Below, in pieces: positions 8,384 to 16,485 of a stretch of 64,000 bases of DNA. Source of the stretch: Bifidobacterium samirii. Its GTDB lineage: Bacteria; Actinomycetota; Actinomycetes; Actinomycetales; Bifidobacteriaceae. The stretch covers positions 124,001 through 188,000 of the forward strand of contig NZ_QXGK01000001.1 of the NCBI RefSeq assembly GCF_003952945.1, written 5' to 3'. Below the pieces are notes generated by a model. That model saw only the letters and a program-made list of their open reading frames with translations. It was not told the DNA's origin and did not search any database. A program made the position numbers and the translations under genes. Within the stretch, counting starts at the first letter, position 1, and every line of letters starts with the position of its first letter.

Positions 8384-9100
8384 ATGCAAACTTCTCCGGG
8401 CGCCCCCATCTCCATAGCCATCATCGACAATGACCCCATCACGCTCATGGCGTTGCGGTCCATACTCGAACAACGTTACGGATTTTCGGTGGCATGGGTC
8501 GCGAACGGAGGGCGGGAAGCCATCGCTCTCAGTCATGAACGACGTCCGCCTGATGTCATGCTCGTGGACATGTCCCTTGTTGATATGAGCGGAACGGACG
8601 TTTGCAGAGAGATACGTGCCGGCAATGCAACGACCGCGATATTGGGAATCACGTCGTATCCGATTGAACGATATGCGGCGGATATATCCGAATGCGGAGC
8701 TCAGGGTATCGTCGAAAAAACCAATGTCCGAACAATAGCGGATGCAATACGCACCCTCGCTTGCGGGGAAGTCCTTATGCCTCCGCCGCAATGTCGGAAT
8801 GTTTCATTTAATACCGCAATACGCAGTCACAACCGCGAAACCGAGCGCTCGGCAAAGAGGAATACGCCGTCTCTCGGCTTGCGAGAGATTCAGGTTCTGG
8901 AGCTTACTTTGCACGGATACGACCAGAACGAGATATCCGCTCAGCTTGGAGTCTCCCCAGTGACCGTACGCACGTATACGAAGAGGATCAGGGAAAAGAT
9001 GGATTGCCGGACTTTAGCTCAGGCGGCCGCACAATGGGTTCACTTGAGAGCCTCATATTCTTCCCTGTTGGGAATGATCGAAAGCAGCCACGGTATCTGA
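8384..9100 (+). CDS. LuxR/NarL-type response regulator
   Basis: An N-terminal receiver domain is followed by a C-terminal LuxR helix-turn-helix. The receiver has the acidic IIDND pair near the start, the phospho-acceptor Asp in MLVDMSL at about residue 55, and a conserved Thr/Ser-containing ITSYP segment. The C-terminal HTH (LREIQVLELTLHGYDQNEI through VSPVTVRTYTKRIREKM) would bind DNA after phosphorylation. The ATG at 8384 lacks a strong Shine-Dalgarno; a TTG at 8375 is an alternative. It overlaps the kinase gene by 4 nt (ATGA), so the pair is translationally coupled. Base composition is clearly AT-richer than the conserved genes around it, suggesting acquisition. Targets are unknown; the nearby secreted-peptide pair is a candidate. 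Confidence 0.88.
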   Translation: MQTSPGAPISIAIIDNDPITLMALRSILEQRYGFSVAWVANGGREAIALSHERRPPDVMLVDMSLVDMSGTDVCREIRAGNATTAILGITSYPIERYAADISECGAQGIVEKTNVRTIADAIRTLACGEVLMPPPQCRNVSFNTAIRSHNRETERSAKRNTPSLGLREIQVLELTLHGYDQNEISAQLGVSPVTVRTYTKRIREKMDCRTLAQAAAQWVHLRASYSSLLGMIESSHGI

Positions 9101-10191
9101 TGAGTGTATGGCGACGCAAGAGTCTGTACGTATCAATCGGCTTTTCGGTACTCACAAGCATATATTGGGCAAGCTTCTCGTACTTCTTCCCCGACTTTCC
9201 TCTCTGGACACCGGCATTGCTTGTTTCATGTCTGTTCCATCTATGCTGCCTGATGTTTTTTTATCGCAATCCTCGTGTCATCTCCACGCTCATCATCATA
9301 AATTACTGCATCATCGTATTGTCTCCGATGAGTTATGGCGCAATTCAACGTTACGGCGTCTTTCTGGCGCTTGCCCATCTATCCTTTTCCGAAAACACCC
9401 GACGTTCGCTTCTCGCAGGAACAGCCATCCTCGCATGTGAAGGCGCCTGCATCTTTCTATTCGATGTTCCCGTTCCGCAATTCCTCACTTCAGCTGCATG
9501 CTTCGAGCTCGCATTCATGGCCGGATTATGCGCAAGAACAATACGACAAGATAAGCTGATCGCGGCGAACCGTCATCAATTGGAAACATATCTCAATCAG
9601 CATCGCATAGCTCAGGTTCTCCATGATTCGGCGACCAGCGAACTATCCGCAGTGATACTGCTTTGCGAACAAGAGAAATCGGCGTCAAGCGACCATTCGC
9701 AAATCATCGAAAGCATCCATTCACAGTCACTCCAGGCCTTGCACAACATCCAGATCATAATTCGCACGCTACGGGACAGTTGCGAAGACGTTTCTTTCAT
9801 CGAAAGGAATTCCAGCCTGAACGACTGTATCGAAGAGGGCGACAAATTACTTAACATTGCCGGATTTCACGGACGGACACGACTGTCGGGGAAATCACCG
9901 CATGTATTGAGCCAACGGACGGAGGCGATTGCCGCAATCGCATTAAGGGAAATATATTCGAATATACTACGGCACTGTCCAGCGTACGGAAACTATACCG
10001 TCAACGTGAACATCACTTCGACTTCGATCACCATCACCGAAAGCAACCCCTATGAGCAAGACTCTGCGAACAGAATGACATCCGGTTTCGGTCTTCAGTC
10101 GCTGCAAATGCTTGTCTCCAATGCAGGCGGGACGGTAGACACATCAATCGCAAACGACTTGTGGGCGATATCCGTCACTATCGAAAACTAG
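9100..10191 (+). CDS. Membrane sensor histidine kinase, NarX/DegS-like
   Basis: The N-terminus has about five to six hydrophobic segments (residues ~10-150) that form the sensor. A HisKA_3-type dimerisation helix follows with the phospho-acceptor His in IAQVLHDSATSELS. The ATPase domain has an N-box-like REIYSNILRHC and a Gly-rich GFGLQSL motif. The 363-residue protein starts at ATG 9100, overlapping the regulator stop; the in-frame upstream codons lie inside the regulator gene. Its partner is the LuxR-type regulator just upstream. The ligand cannot be inferred. Codon use is AT-rich like its partner. Confidence 0.88.
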   Translation: MSVWRRKSLYVSIGFSVLTSIYWASFSYFFPDFPLWTPALLVSCLFHLCCLMFFYRNPRVISTLIIINYCIIVLSPMSYGAIQRYGVFLALAHLSFSENTRRSLLAGTAILACEGACIFLFDVPVPQFLTSAACFELAFMAGLCARTIRQDKLIAANRHQLETYLNQHRIAQVLHDSATSELSAVILLCEQEKSASSDHSQIIESIHSQSLQALHNIQIIIRTLRDSCEDVSFIERNSSLNDCIEEGDKLLNIAGFHGRTRLSGKSPHVLSQRTEAIAAIALREIYSNILRHCPAYGNYTVNVNITSTSITITESNPYEQDSANRMTSGFGLQSLQMLVSNAGGTVDTSIANDLWAISVTIEN

Positions 10192-10317
10192 AATATGCGT
10201 TTGCTCTAATCGATAATGCAGCGCGGATTAATGAATCTCTGGAATATCATCAGGAGTGATCTCGCCCAGGGAATGCATAGACGCAATCACTGCATCCCAG
10301 GGCGTAGCGATTCGATA

Positions 10318-12291
10318 TCAACATCTGTCGTGCATGCGCAGAAGCTCCTCTTTCAACTCCGTGTATTGCTGCGCAAGCCGGCGTGCGACAGTATCACGCC
10401 GGCTGAGACAGTCCCCGATTGCGGCATCGATGAGTCTGAGCACAATCTCAGATGGTTCGACTTTCCGAGACGGGCAGTCCGGGTCATGGGCGGCGCGCAG
10501 GGATTCCATGAGCCGCATGCGGGTCGGCATATCGCATGGCAGGTCGGGATGGAAGACGATGGAGAACTCGTCGAGGAGCCGCGGCGCGATCGCCATCCGA
10601 TCCCAATCCACCAGCACGATGGTGTCGTCGGCGATCAGGATGTTGCCGGGAACCATGTCCCCATGGCTGTACGTCATGCAGTCGCAGCAGGTCGCGCAGA
10701 GCCTGTTCAGATTCGTCTGTGCCGTCGTGCCCGCGTCGGACGACTCCTTGCGGGATGAATCCGCTGACGGTCGTGTTTCGAGGAGGTCCTGCAGTCCGGC
10801 GTCGAGCAGCGCCGCCATCCGTTGGCGGGGCGGCACCGAAAGCAGGTTGGAGCCGTCGACGATCGCATAGGTGACATGGTCTCCCGAGGATCGTGTCGCG
10901 TCGATCCGCGGCATGTGCCGGTCATATACCTGACGGAACGCATCATACTGCCGGACGAACGCGTCGCAATCGAAACCCTGCGGGTGGACCTGCGTGAATT
11001 CGGTCGCGTTGTGGCTGTCGAGATGGAACGTCAGATACGACCGCTTCCCGCTCGTGCCCGCACCCGGGTACGGGAGCCTCGCCTTGCCCGCGTAGGCGAG
11101 CATCGGGAGGGATAGCAGCGCGAGGGCCACGGCGCACCACAGCCAGTACGTCTGCATCGACTGCACGTCGTCGGTCGCGACCAGACTGATCAGGAAGTTG
11201 ATCAGGGACGCGATCAGATTGGCGACGGTGTTCACCGTGCTGAACCACAGTGCCGTCTGTCCGACGAACGGCGACGATTTCATCGCCATATCCGAGTATT
11301 CGGCCCGGTAATTGCCCTTGAGGATGCACACCAGCAGATAGCCGACCAGCACCAGCATGGAGTTATCGGATGCCAGCAGCATGGTGGACAATGCCAGGAT
11401 GCCCAGCAGGATCAGCGTGACATGCCGGAACGCGAGACGGTTCAGCAGACGTTCGACCGACCGTCCGACGCCGATGACGGTGATGAGGTTGCCGGCGAAC
11501 AGGAACATCGCGACCGTCCACAGCGGATCCACACCCGCGATGGAGAAACTGCCGGAAAGCAGCTGGATGGTCCGGTTCTGGAACTGCACATAGCCGTTGA
11601 ACAGGCCGTACGCCACGCAGATCATGACCAATCCGACCAGATAGCGGATGCAACCTGAGCGGTTGTCGGCGTTCAGAACCAGCTGCCGCAAGCTGACGCG
11701 ACGGCCGGCACCAGGCTCCCGACCCGCATGCCTCTGCGCACCCTTCGCATTCACGCTGATGGTGAGCACGCAGATGCCGGCGACAAGGATCAGCGCCGCC
11801 TGAAGCGAGAACAGCAGCACCGGATCGAACAGATACAATCCGATGCCCGCGAAGAAGAGCACGCTGGTGAGCAGATAGAACCATGTCGACAGCCGGTACA
11901 TGCTCTTCCGGTAGTCGTCATGGCCGACGATCGACCGCAGCAGGGCGCCGTCCGCGCCCGACATCAATCCCTCGGCAAGCGTATTGGAACACACGTAGGC
12001 GATGAAGAAGACCGGCGAACTCGCCAAGGCCACGAACAGGAACGACAGCGAGAACACGCACAATCCCACGCCGTAGGACAGCCGTGCGCCCATCCTGTCG
12101 GCGAGATACGAAAGCGGCAGGTCGATGACCATCACCAAGACGGTGACCGCCGACATCAGGCCGAGGTACATGGACATGGACACGTGCACATGATCGATCC
12201 ACCAAGTCGGCAGCACCGACATCACCAGCGCGGTGGACCGGCATACGTACGCGACCTGGTACTTCCTGAAATCGTCATCAGCAGATGCCAC
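10318..12291 (-). CDS. MFS transporter fused to an APH/choline-kinase-like phosphotransferase domain
   Basis: Residues 1 to about 405 form a major facilitator permease: about 11-12 hydrophobic segments and the loop 2-3 signature LADRMGARLSYG. The remaining ~250 residues are soluble. They carry the aminoglycoside/choline phosphotransferase catalytic motif SHGDMVPGNIL near residue 542 and the metal-binding VLVDWD near 561. The lysine-bearing N-lobe is degenerate or short. A plausible role is uptake of a small hydroxyl- or amino-bearing compound with coupled phosphorylation, as in separate LicA-type kinases and their permeases. Modification before export is also possible. The GTG at 12291 follows AGGAAGG. 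A 29-codon open extension continues in frame past the TGA stop. The upstream region is AT-rich. Confidence 0.8.
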   Translation of the reverse strand: MASADDDFRKYQVAYVCRSTALVMSVLPTWWIDHVHVSMSMYLGLMSAVTVLVMVIDLPLSYLADRMGARLSYGVGLCVFSLSFLFVALASSPVFFIAYVCSNTLAEGLMSGADGALLRSIVGHDDYRKSMYRLSTWFYLLTSVLFFAGIGLYLFDPVLLFSLQAALILVAGICVLTISVNAKGAQRHAGREPGAGRRVSLRQLVLNADNRSGCIRYLVGLVMICVAYGLFNGYVQFQNRTIQLLSGSFSIAGVDPLWTVAMFLFAGNLITVIGVGRSVERLLNRLAFRHVTLILLGILALSTMLLASDNSMLVLVGYLLVCILKGNYRAEYSDMAMKSSPFVGQTALWFSTVNTVANLIASLINFLISLVATDDVQSMQTYWLWCAVALALLSLPMLAYAGKARLPYPGAGTSGKRSYLTFHLDSHNATEFTQVHPQGFDCDAFVRQYDAFRQVYDRHMPRIDATRSSGDHVTYAIVDGSNLLSVPPRQRMAALLDAGLQDLLETRPSADSSRKESSDAGTTAQTNLNRLCATCCDCMTYSHGDMVPGNILIADDTIVLVDWDRMAIAPRLLDEFSIVFHPDLPCDMPTRMRLMESLRAAHDPDCPSRKVEPSEIVLRLIDAAIGDCLSRRDTVARRLAQQYTELKEELLRMHDRC

Positions 12292-12304
12292 AGAACACCT
12301 TCCT

Positions 12305-12460
12305 CTACAATCGCGGCAAATACCAGTCCGGCGCAATGATTCTCGAACGGCCGTGCGATTCCAACGGTCGGTTTTGAAATCCTTCAGACCACACAGAGTG
12401 TTCGAATGGAAAAGGCCCTACCGTTATGTCCAATTCCAAAGAATCATATGATTTTTGCAT
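12305..12460 (-). CDS. Possible 51-residue leader peptide upstream of the MFS-kinase gene
   Basis: A reading frame from ATG 12460 encodes a short protein rich in aromatic and charged residues, ending DWYLPRL. Its TAG stop overlaps the ribosome site of the MFS-kinase gene, leaving 13 nt between the two, which would couple translation. It has no Shine-Dalgarno of its own and no family match that I recognise. It could be a small partner protein, a leader peptide or a modified-peptide precursor, or it may be chance. The lack of an initiation signal keeps confidence low. Confidence 0.25.
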   Translation of the reverse strand: MQKSYDSLELDITVGPFPFEHSVWSEGFQNRPLESHGRSRIIAPDWYLPRL

Positions 12461-12490
12461 ATTAGAAGACCCGCGGCGCGCTGCGGTGCC

Positions 12491-12534
12491 TTGAGTCAAC
12501 GTTCGTTGACCGCAGACATCACATGTTGACTCAA
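12491..12534. promoter_or_regulatory. Nested GTCAAC inverted repeats
   Basis: TTGAGTCAAC (12491-12500) and GTTGACTCAA (12525-12534) are perfect 10-bp inverted repeats 24 bp apart. A second internal pair, GTCAAC and GTTGAC, spans 12495-12510. They lie upstream of the MFS-kinase gene in an AT-rich gap and may be an operator. The rest of 12292-12681 shows only the short reading frame listed separately. Confidence 0.4.
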
Positions 12535-12681
12535 CAGGTACCGACGAGATACCACAATATCGACCCCCTTAATGTCCCCGTCCTTCCCGGTGGGATCCCC
12601 CTCGGATCACAGTCCCGGAAAACGACACCGCCTCGCGGCCGTCTGGGCGGCACCCCAACCCGCCTCCCAGACGACCATGCG

Positions 12682-13014
12682 TCAGTCGACATCCGCTCCC
12701 GCCTCGACCAGCGGCACGATATCGCCGATGGAGGCCGGATCGAACGTCAGTATGTCCCAATCACGCTGCAGGTTGAGCCAGAACTTCGGCGTGGTGCGGA
12801 ACGCGGCCGCAAGGCGATGGGCCATCGCCACACTGATGCGCCGCTTGCCCTTGACTATCTCGCCGACGGCCGTCTCCGACACGCCGATGGCCTTCGCCAA
12901 CCGGTACCCGGTGATGCCGGCCGGCTCCATGAACTCCTCCCGCAGGATCTCCCCCGGCGTGCTCAGATACAACTCATCCGCGGTGATAGTCATCGGTTCC
13001 TGTGCTGCTTCCAT
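12682..13014 (-). CDS. higA: HigA-type XRE-family antitoxin, solitary
   Basis: A roughly 110-residue DNA-binding protein of the HigA addiction-module family. The diagnostic TPGEILREEFMEPAGIT is followed by the helix-turn-helix (YRLAKAIGVSETAVGEIVKG) and the C-terminal FRTTPKFWLNLQRDWD segment. ATG 13014 is favoured because a TAGTAT -10 box lies 8 nt upstream, giving a leaderless transcript. ATG at 12990 is the other likely start. No higB toxin frame is present between this gene and ssb, where it normally sits, so the antitoxin appears to be an orphan. A 16-bp tandem repeat over its promoter is probably its own operator. Confidence 0.85.
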   Translation of the reverse strand: MEAAQEPMTITADELYLSTPGEILREEFMEPAGITGYRLAKAIGVSETAVGEIVKGKRRISVAMAHRLAAAFRTTPKFWLNLQRDWDILTFDPASIGDIVPLVEAGADVD

Positions 13015-13026
13015 ATTCATCAATAC

Positions 13027-13058
13027 TATCGCAATACGTTAGTATCGCAATACGTTAG
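13027..13058. promoter_or_regulatory. Tandem 16-bp operator-like repeat at the higA promoter
   Basis: TATCGCAATACGTTAG occurs twice head to tail at 13027-13042 and 13043-13058, immediately upstream of and touching the probable -10 box of higA. The position fits autorepression by the HigA dimer. Confidence 0.6.
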
Positions 13059-13079
13059 CAATGATTGGCGGATGGACCG

Positions 13080-13874
13080 TCAGAAGGCGGGGTCGTCGAA
13101 GTCGGCGGGCGGGGCGTCCGGCGGAGGGACGTCGTCTGCGGGAGATGTGGGTGCGGACTCGGCGACGGGCGCGGCGGGTACGGCGGACGAGGCAGGTGCC
13201 GCGGCCGACATCACGGCGTCGGCTTCGGCGGTGGCGGCAGCGGCGGCGAGGAACGGGTCGGCGACATCATCGGAGACGTCGATGCTGACCGGCGCGACCG
13301 GTCCGACCGGTCCGCCGACCTGCGGCGGACGACCGGGCGTGAAGCCCGATGACGGAACCGGCGCGAAGGGATCGGCGTTGCCGGCGCCCGTACCGCCGTT
13401 CGGACCGAAGTTCGGCCCGCCGGCGGGACCGCCGTTGCCGGTGCCGTCGGCGGGTTGCCCGTTGACGGGCTGTCCGTTGACGGGCTGTCCGTTGGCGGCG
13501 GGCTGGTCGCGTCGCGGCTGCGACAGGTAGGTGGTGCCGTAGTTCAGGTCATGGCCGACGGTGCTGGCGTTGACGAACAGGTTCGTCTGGCGTCGTCCGT
13601 TCGCGTCGGACCATTCGTCCATGCCGAGCGTGCCGGTCACGATCACCGGATTGCCCTTGTGCAGGCAGGTGAGCACGTTGTGGGCCAGCGCACGGTACGC
13701 CTTGACCGTCACCCATGTGGTCGGCAGCGTGCGCCATTGGCGGGCATCGTCGTAGTAGCCGCGCGACACGGCCAGTCGGAACGAGCACATCGTGGGCGGT
13801 TGGGACGGGCCGAACGGCTGTGGTTCGGCGCCGAGACGGCCGGTGAGGGTGATGGTGTTCTGCTGCAGTGCCAT
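13080..13874 (-). CDS. ssb: Single-stranded DNA-binding protein
   Basis: Binds single-stranded DNA in replication and repair. The N-terminal ~110 residues form the OB fold, beginning MALQQNTITLTGRLGAEPQP with the usual FRLAVSR strand and VTGTLGMDEWSDANG loop. A long Gly/Pro/Ala-rich linker contains three NGQPV repeats from a 15-bp tandem repeat near 13456-13490. The C-terminal tip DDPAF is an acidic peptide in the place of the usual DDDIPF partner-binding motif. ATG 13874 follows AAGGAG; the longer upstream frame is spurious. At 264 residues it is long for the family because of the linker. It differs from the essential rpsF-linked copy by context, so it is probably a second SSB. Confidence 0.9.
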   Translation of the reverse strand: MALQQNTITLTGRLGAEPQPFGPSQPPTMCSFRLAVSRGYYDDARQWRTLPTTWVTVKAYRALAHNVLTCLHKGNPVIVTGTLGMDEWSDANGRRQTNLFVNASTVGHDLNYGTTYLSQPRRDQPAANGQPVNGQPVNGQPADGTGNGGPAGGPNFGPNGGTGAGNADPFAPVPSSGFTPGRPPQVGGPVGPVAPVSIDVSDDVADPFLAAAAATAEADAVMSAAAPASSAVPAAPVAESAPTSPADDVPPPDAPPADFDDPAF

Positions 13875-14041
13875 GACGGCTCCTTTCGAAGTGGACTGCA
13901 CGAACCACGATGCTGGGACCTGGCTGGCCCGGAATGGAGGTGTGGTGCGAGAGAAGGCGAAGCCGTCAACCAGCACCGTGATCCGCGCGGTGCATCCCAC
14001 TATGCCCGAACGTCCGCGTCCGGCGGAGGGGTTCCGGCCAT

Positions 14042-14145
14042 TGTGGACGCAATCGAAGGGCGTCGGCGTGTTGTGGACAACTCGCGGTGGATAACCCGCC
14101 GACTTGTCCCCACGCCCCCGGGTTATCCACAACAATCCATCCACA
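14042..14145. promoter_or_regulatory. Cluster of DnaA boxes between ssb and proS
   Basis: Five sites fit or nearly fit DnaA boxes: TTATCCACA (14123-14131), TTGTCCACA on the minus strand (14072-14080), CCATCCACA (14137-14145), TTATCCACC on minus (14087-14095) and GCGTCCACA on minus (14042-14050). The first three fit the relaxed actinobacterial consensus fully. No dnaA, dnaN or clearly AT-rich unwinding stretch is near, so this is not an evident oriC. It may titrate DnaA or regulate ssb. The rest of the 13875-14320 gap holds a GC-rich hairpin near 14230-14265 (AGCCCCGCCGTCC and complement) that probably terminates proS. Confidence 0.55.
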
Positions 14146-14320
14146 ATCCCACGCAGCACACGTCATCACGTCCCTCTGCCACCGGCGACGCCGCCGACCG
14201 ACGGAACAAACACTCACCATGGATACGCGAAGCCCCGCCGTCCACACAGGACGGCGGGGCTTTCGCATCAGCGCATCAGCGCATCAGCGGCAAATCAGCG
14301 GATCACCGGCGACCGACGGC

Positions 14321-16123
14321 TCACAGACGGCCGGCGATCTCGGCGGCGGCGTCGGCGACCGGCACGGCGACCGAATTCTCGCCGTTGCGGTCGCGCACCT
14401 CGATCGTGCCGTTGTTGACCGTGTCGCGGCCGACGACGGCGATCAGCGGCACGCCGATCAGCTCGGCATCCTTGAACTTGACGCCCGGCGACACCTTGCG
14501 GCGATCATCGTAGATGACCTCGATGCCGCGCTCCTCCAGTTCGGCGACCAGCTTCTCGGCGGCGTCGAACGCGGCCTCGTCCTTGCCGGTGGCGACGACG
14601 TGCACCTGCGCCGGGGCGATGATCGACGGCCAGGCCAGGCCCTTGTCGTCGTGGTGGATCTCGGCGATGCAGGCGAGCACGCGGCTCACGCCGATGCCGT
14701 AGCAGCCCATCCACACCGGCACGGCCTTGCCGTTCTGGTCGAGGACCTTCAGGTCGAGCGCCTTCGAGTACTTGAGACCCAGCTGGAACACCTGGCCGAT
14801 CTCCACGCCGCGCTCGAAGCTGAGCGGGCCGGAGCCGTCCGGGCTCATGTCGCCGTGGCGCACCTCGACGGCCTCGACGGTGCCGTCGGCCTCGAAGTCG
14901 CGGCCGTACACCAGATCGTAGTAGTCGACCTCATGCTCGTCGGCGCCGGTGAACCATGCGGAGCCGCGGGCGATGTGCGCGTCGACCAGGTAGCGCACCG
15001 GCTCGTCGACGCCGGCGACCTTGCCCTGCGGGCCGAGCACCATCGGACCGATGTAGCCGGGCACCAGTTCGGGATGCTTCTTGAGGTCCTCCTCGCCGGC
15101 CTCCTCGATCTCGAACGGCGCGAACTGCGCTTCGAGACGCTTCATGTCGACCTGACGGTCGCCCGGCACGCCGATGACGACGACCTCGCGCCAGCCTTCC
15201 GGATGCTCCTCGTCCTCGGTGTGCTTGACCACGATGGCCACGTTCTTGAGGATGTCGGTCGCGGCCCAGCCGCGGCCGTCCTCGCGCGGGTACATCGCGT
15301 CGGCGCACGTCACCATCTTCTCAATGGTCTTCGCGTCCGGCGTCGGACGCTTGGTCGCGGCCGGCGTGGCGGAGCAGTCGACCTCGGGCACGGCCGGCGT
15401 GGTCAGCGCCTCCACGTTCCACGCCTTGCCGGACGGGGCGAGCGCGAACGTGTCCTCACCGATCGGCATCGGGGCGAGGAACTCCTCGGACGCGGAGCCG
15501 CCCATCGGGCCGGACATCGCGAACACGGGCACGTACGGCAGGTCGAGGCGCTGGAACACGCGCTCGTAGGCGCCGCGCTCGTCCATGTAGGCCTTGCGCA
15601 TGCCCTCCTCGTCGATGGTGAACGAGTAGGCGTCCTTCATCACGAACTCACGGCCGCGGATCAGGCCGGCGCGCGGGCGGAACTCGTCGCGGTACTTGGT
15701 CTGGATCTGGTAGAGGGTGACCGGCAGGTCCTTGTAGGACGAATACATGTCCTTGACCAGCAGGGTGAACATCTCCTCGTGGGTGGGGGCGAGCAGATAG
15801 TCGGCGTCGTGGCGGTCCTTGAGACGGAACAGGTTCTCGCCGTACTCCTCCCAGCGGTGCGTCGCCTCGTACGGCTCGCGCGGCAGCAGGGCCGGGAAGT
15901 GCACCTCCTGGGCGCCGATGCCGTTCATCTCCTCGCGGATCACGGCCTCGATCTTGTTGAGGACCTTCAGACCCAGCGGCAGCCAGGTCCAGATGCCCGG
16001 GGCGGCCTTGCGCACGTATCCGGCGCGCTGCAGCAGCTTGGCGGAATCGACGTCCGCGTCGGCGGGATCCTCGCGCAGGGTGCGCAGGAACATGGTAGAC
16101 ATACGAAGTGCTGTGGAACTCAT
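14321..16123 (-). CDS. proS: Prolyl-tRNA synthetase, bacterial class IIa
   Basis: Charges tRNA-Pro. About 600 residues, the bacterial type with an inserted editing domain. It starts [18 protein letters not shown], and has class II motif 2 around [27 protein letters not shown]. The insertion domain spans roughly residues 225-410. Motif 3 lies in [16 protein letters not shown], and the anticodon-binding domain closes with [19 protein letters not shown] 16123 is used; ATG 16102 and a TTG at 16141 are alternatives. An array of inverted repeats lies between its 5' end and the helicase gene. Confidence 0.93.
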   Translation of the reverse strand: MSSTALRMSTMFLRTLREDPADADVDSAKLLQRAGYVRKAAPGIWTWLPLGLKVLNKIEAVIREEMNGIGAQEVHFPALLPREPYEATHRWEEYGENLFRLKDRHDADYLLAPTHEEMFTLLVKDMYSSYKDLPVTLYQIQTKYRDEFRPRAGLIRGREFVMKDAYSFTIDEEGMRKAYMDERGAYERVFQRLDLPYVPVFAMSGPMGGSASEEFLAPMPIGEDTFALAPSGKAWNVEALTTPAVPEVDCSATPAATKRPTPDAKTIEKMVTCADAMYPREDGRGWAATDILKNVAIVVKHTEDEEHPEGWREVVVIGVPGDRQVDMKRLEAQFAPFEIEEAGEEDLKKHPELVPGYIGPMVLGPQGKVAGVDEPVRYLVDAHIARGSAWFTGADEHEVDYYDLVYGRDFEADGTVEAVEVRHGDMSPDGSGPLSFERGVEIGQVFQLGLKYSKALDLKVLDQNGKAVPVWMGCYGIGVSRVLACIAEIHHDDKGLAWPSIIAPAQVHVVATGKDEAAFDAAEKLVAELEERGIEVIYDDRRKVSPGVKFKDAELIGVPLIAVVGRDTVNNGTIEVRDRNGENSVAVPVADAAAEIAGRL

Positions 16124-16249
16124 GCGTCCAAACGTACTCAATCAAGGGGACGTGGGGCGGCCGCAGACGGCTTCCCGTCTCACGTCCGCCGCATCCCGGC
16201 CATCATCATGCCGGCGACGACGTCGGACGGCCGCCCGGCCACCCAACCT

Positions 16250-16420
16250 GCGGTTAGTATGCGTCCCGACGACGATGCCGCGCACAAACCGCGGTTCCGA
16301 CCCCTCGTTTCTGCGGTTTGTATGCGGCGGCCTCGACGGGACGCATACAAACCGCCGTCGCGGATGGTCGTCGCTGCGGTTTGTGCGCGTCCCCCTCGTC
16401 GGGACGCGTACAAACCGCAG
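16250..16420. repeat. Inverted-repeat array, three units, 63 bp period
   Basis: GCGGTTTGTATGCG-type left arms start at 16250, 16313 and 16376, exactly 63 bp apart. Each is followed by a complementary arm of the CGCATACAAACCGC type ending 43 bp after the unit start, then a 20-bp linker. Units 2 and 3 pair almost perfectly. The array fills the gap between the proS 5' end and the helicase 3' end. Same 43+20 design as the array at 1353 but with unrelated arms. Confidence 0.75.
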
Positions 16421-16485
16421 CAGCGGGGATGACGATGCGGTCCGGTCGTCGGGGCCGCCCCGACCGACCGCCGCGGTCAGAACGG

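Noticed and set aside
14042-14145. Chromosomal replication origin
   Set aside because: DnaA boxes are present, but dnaA, dnaN, rpmH and an AT-rich unwinding region are not.
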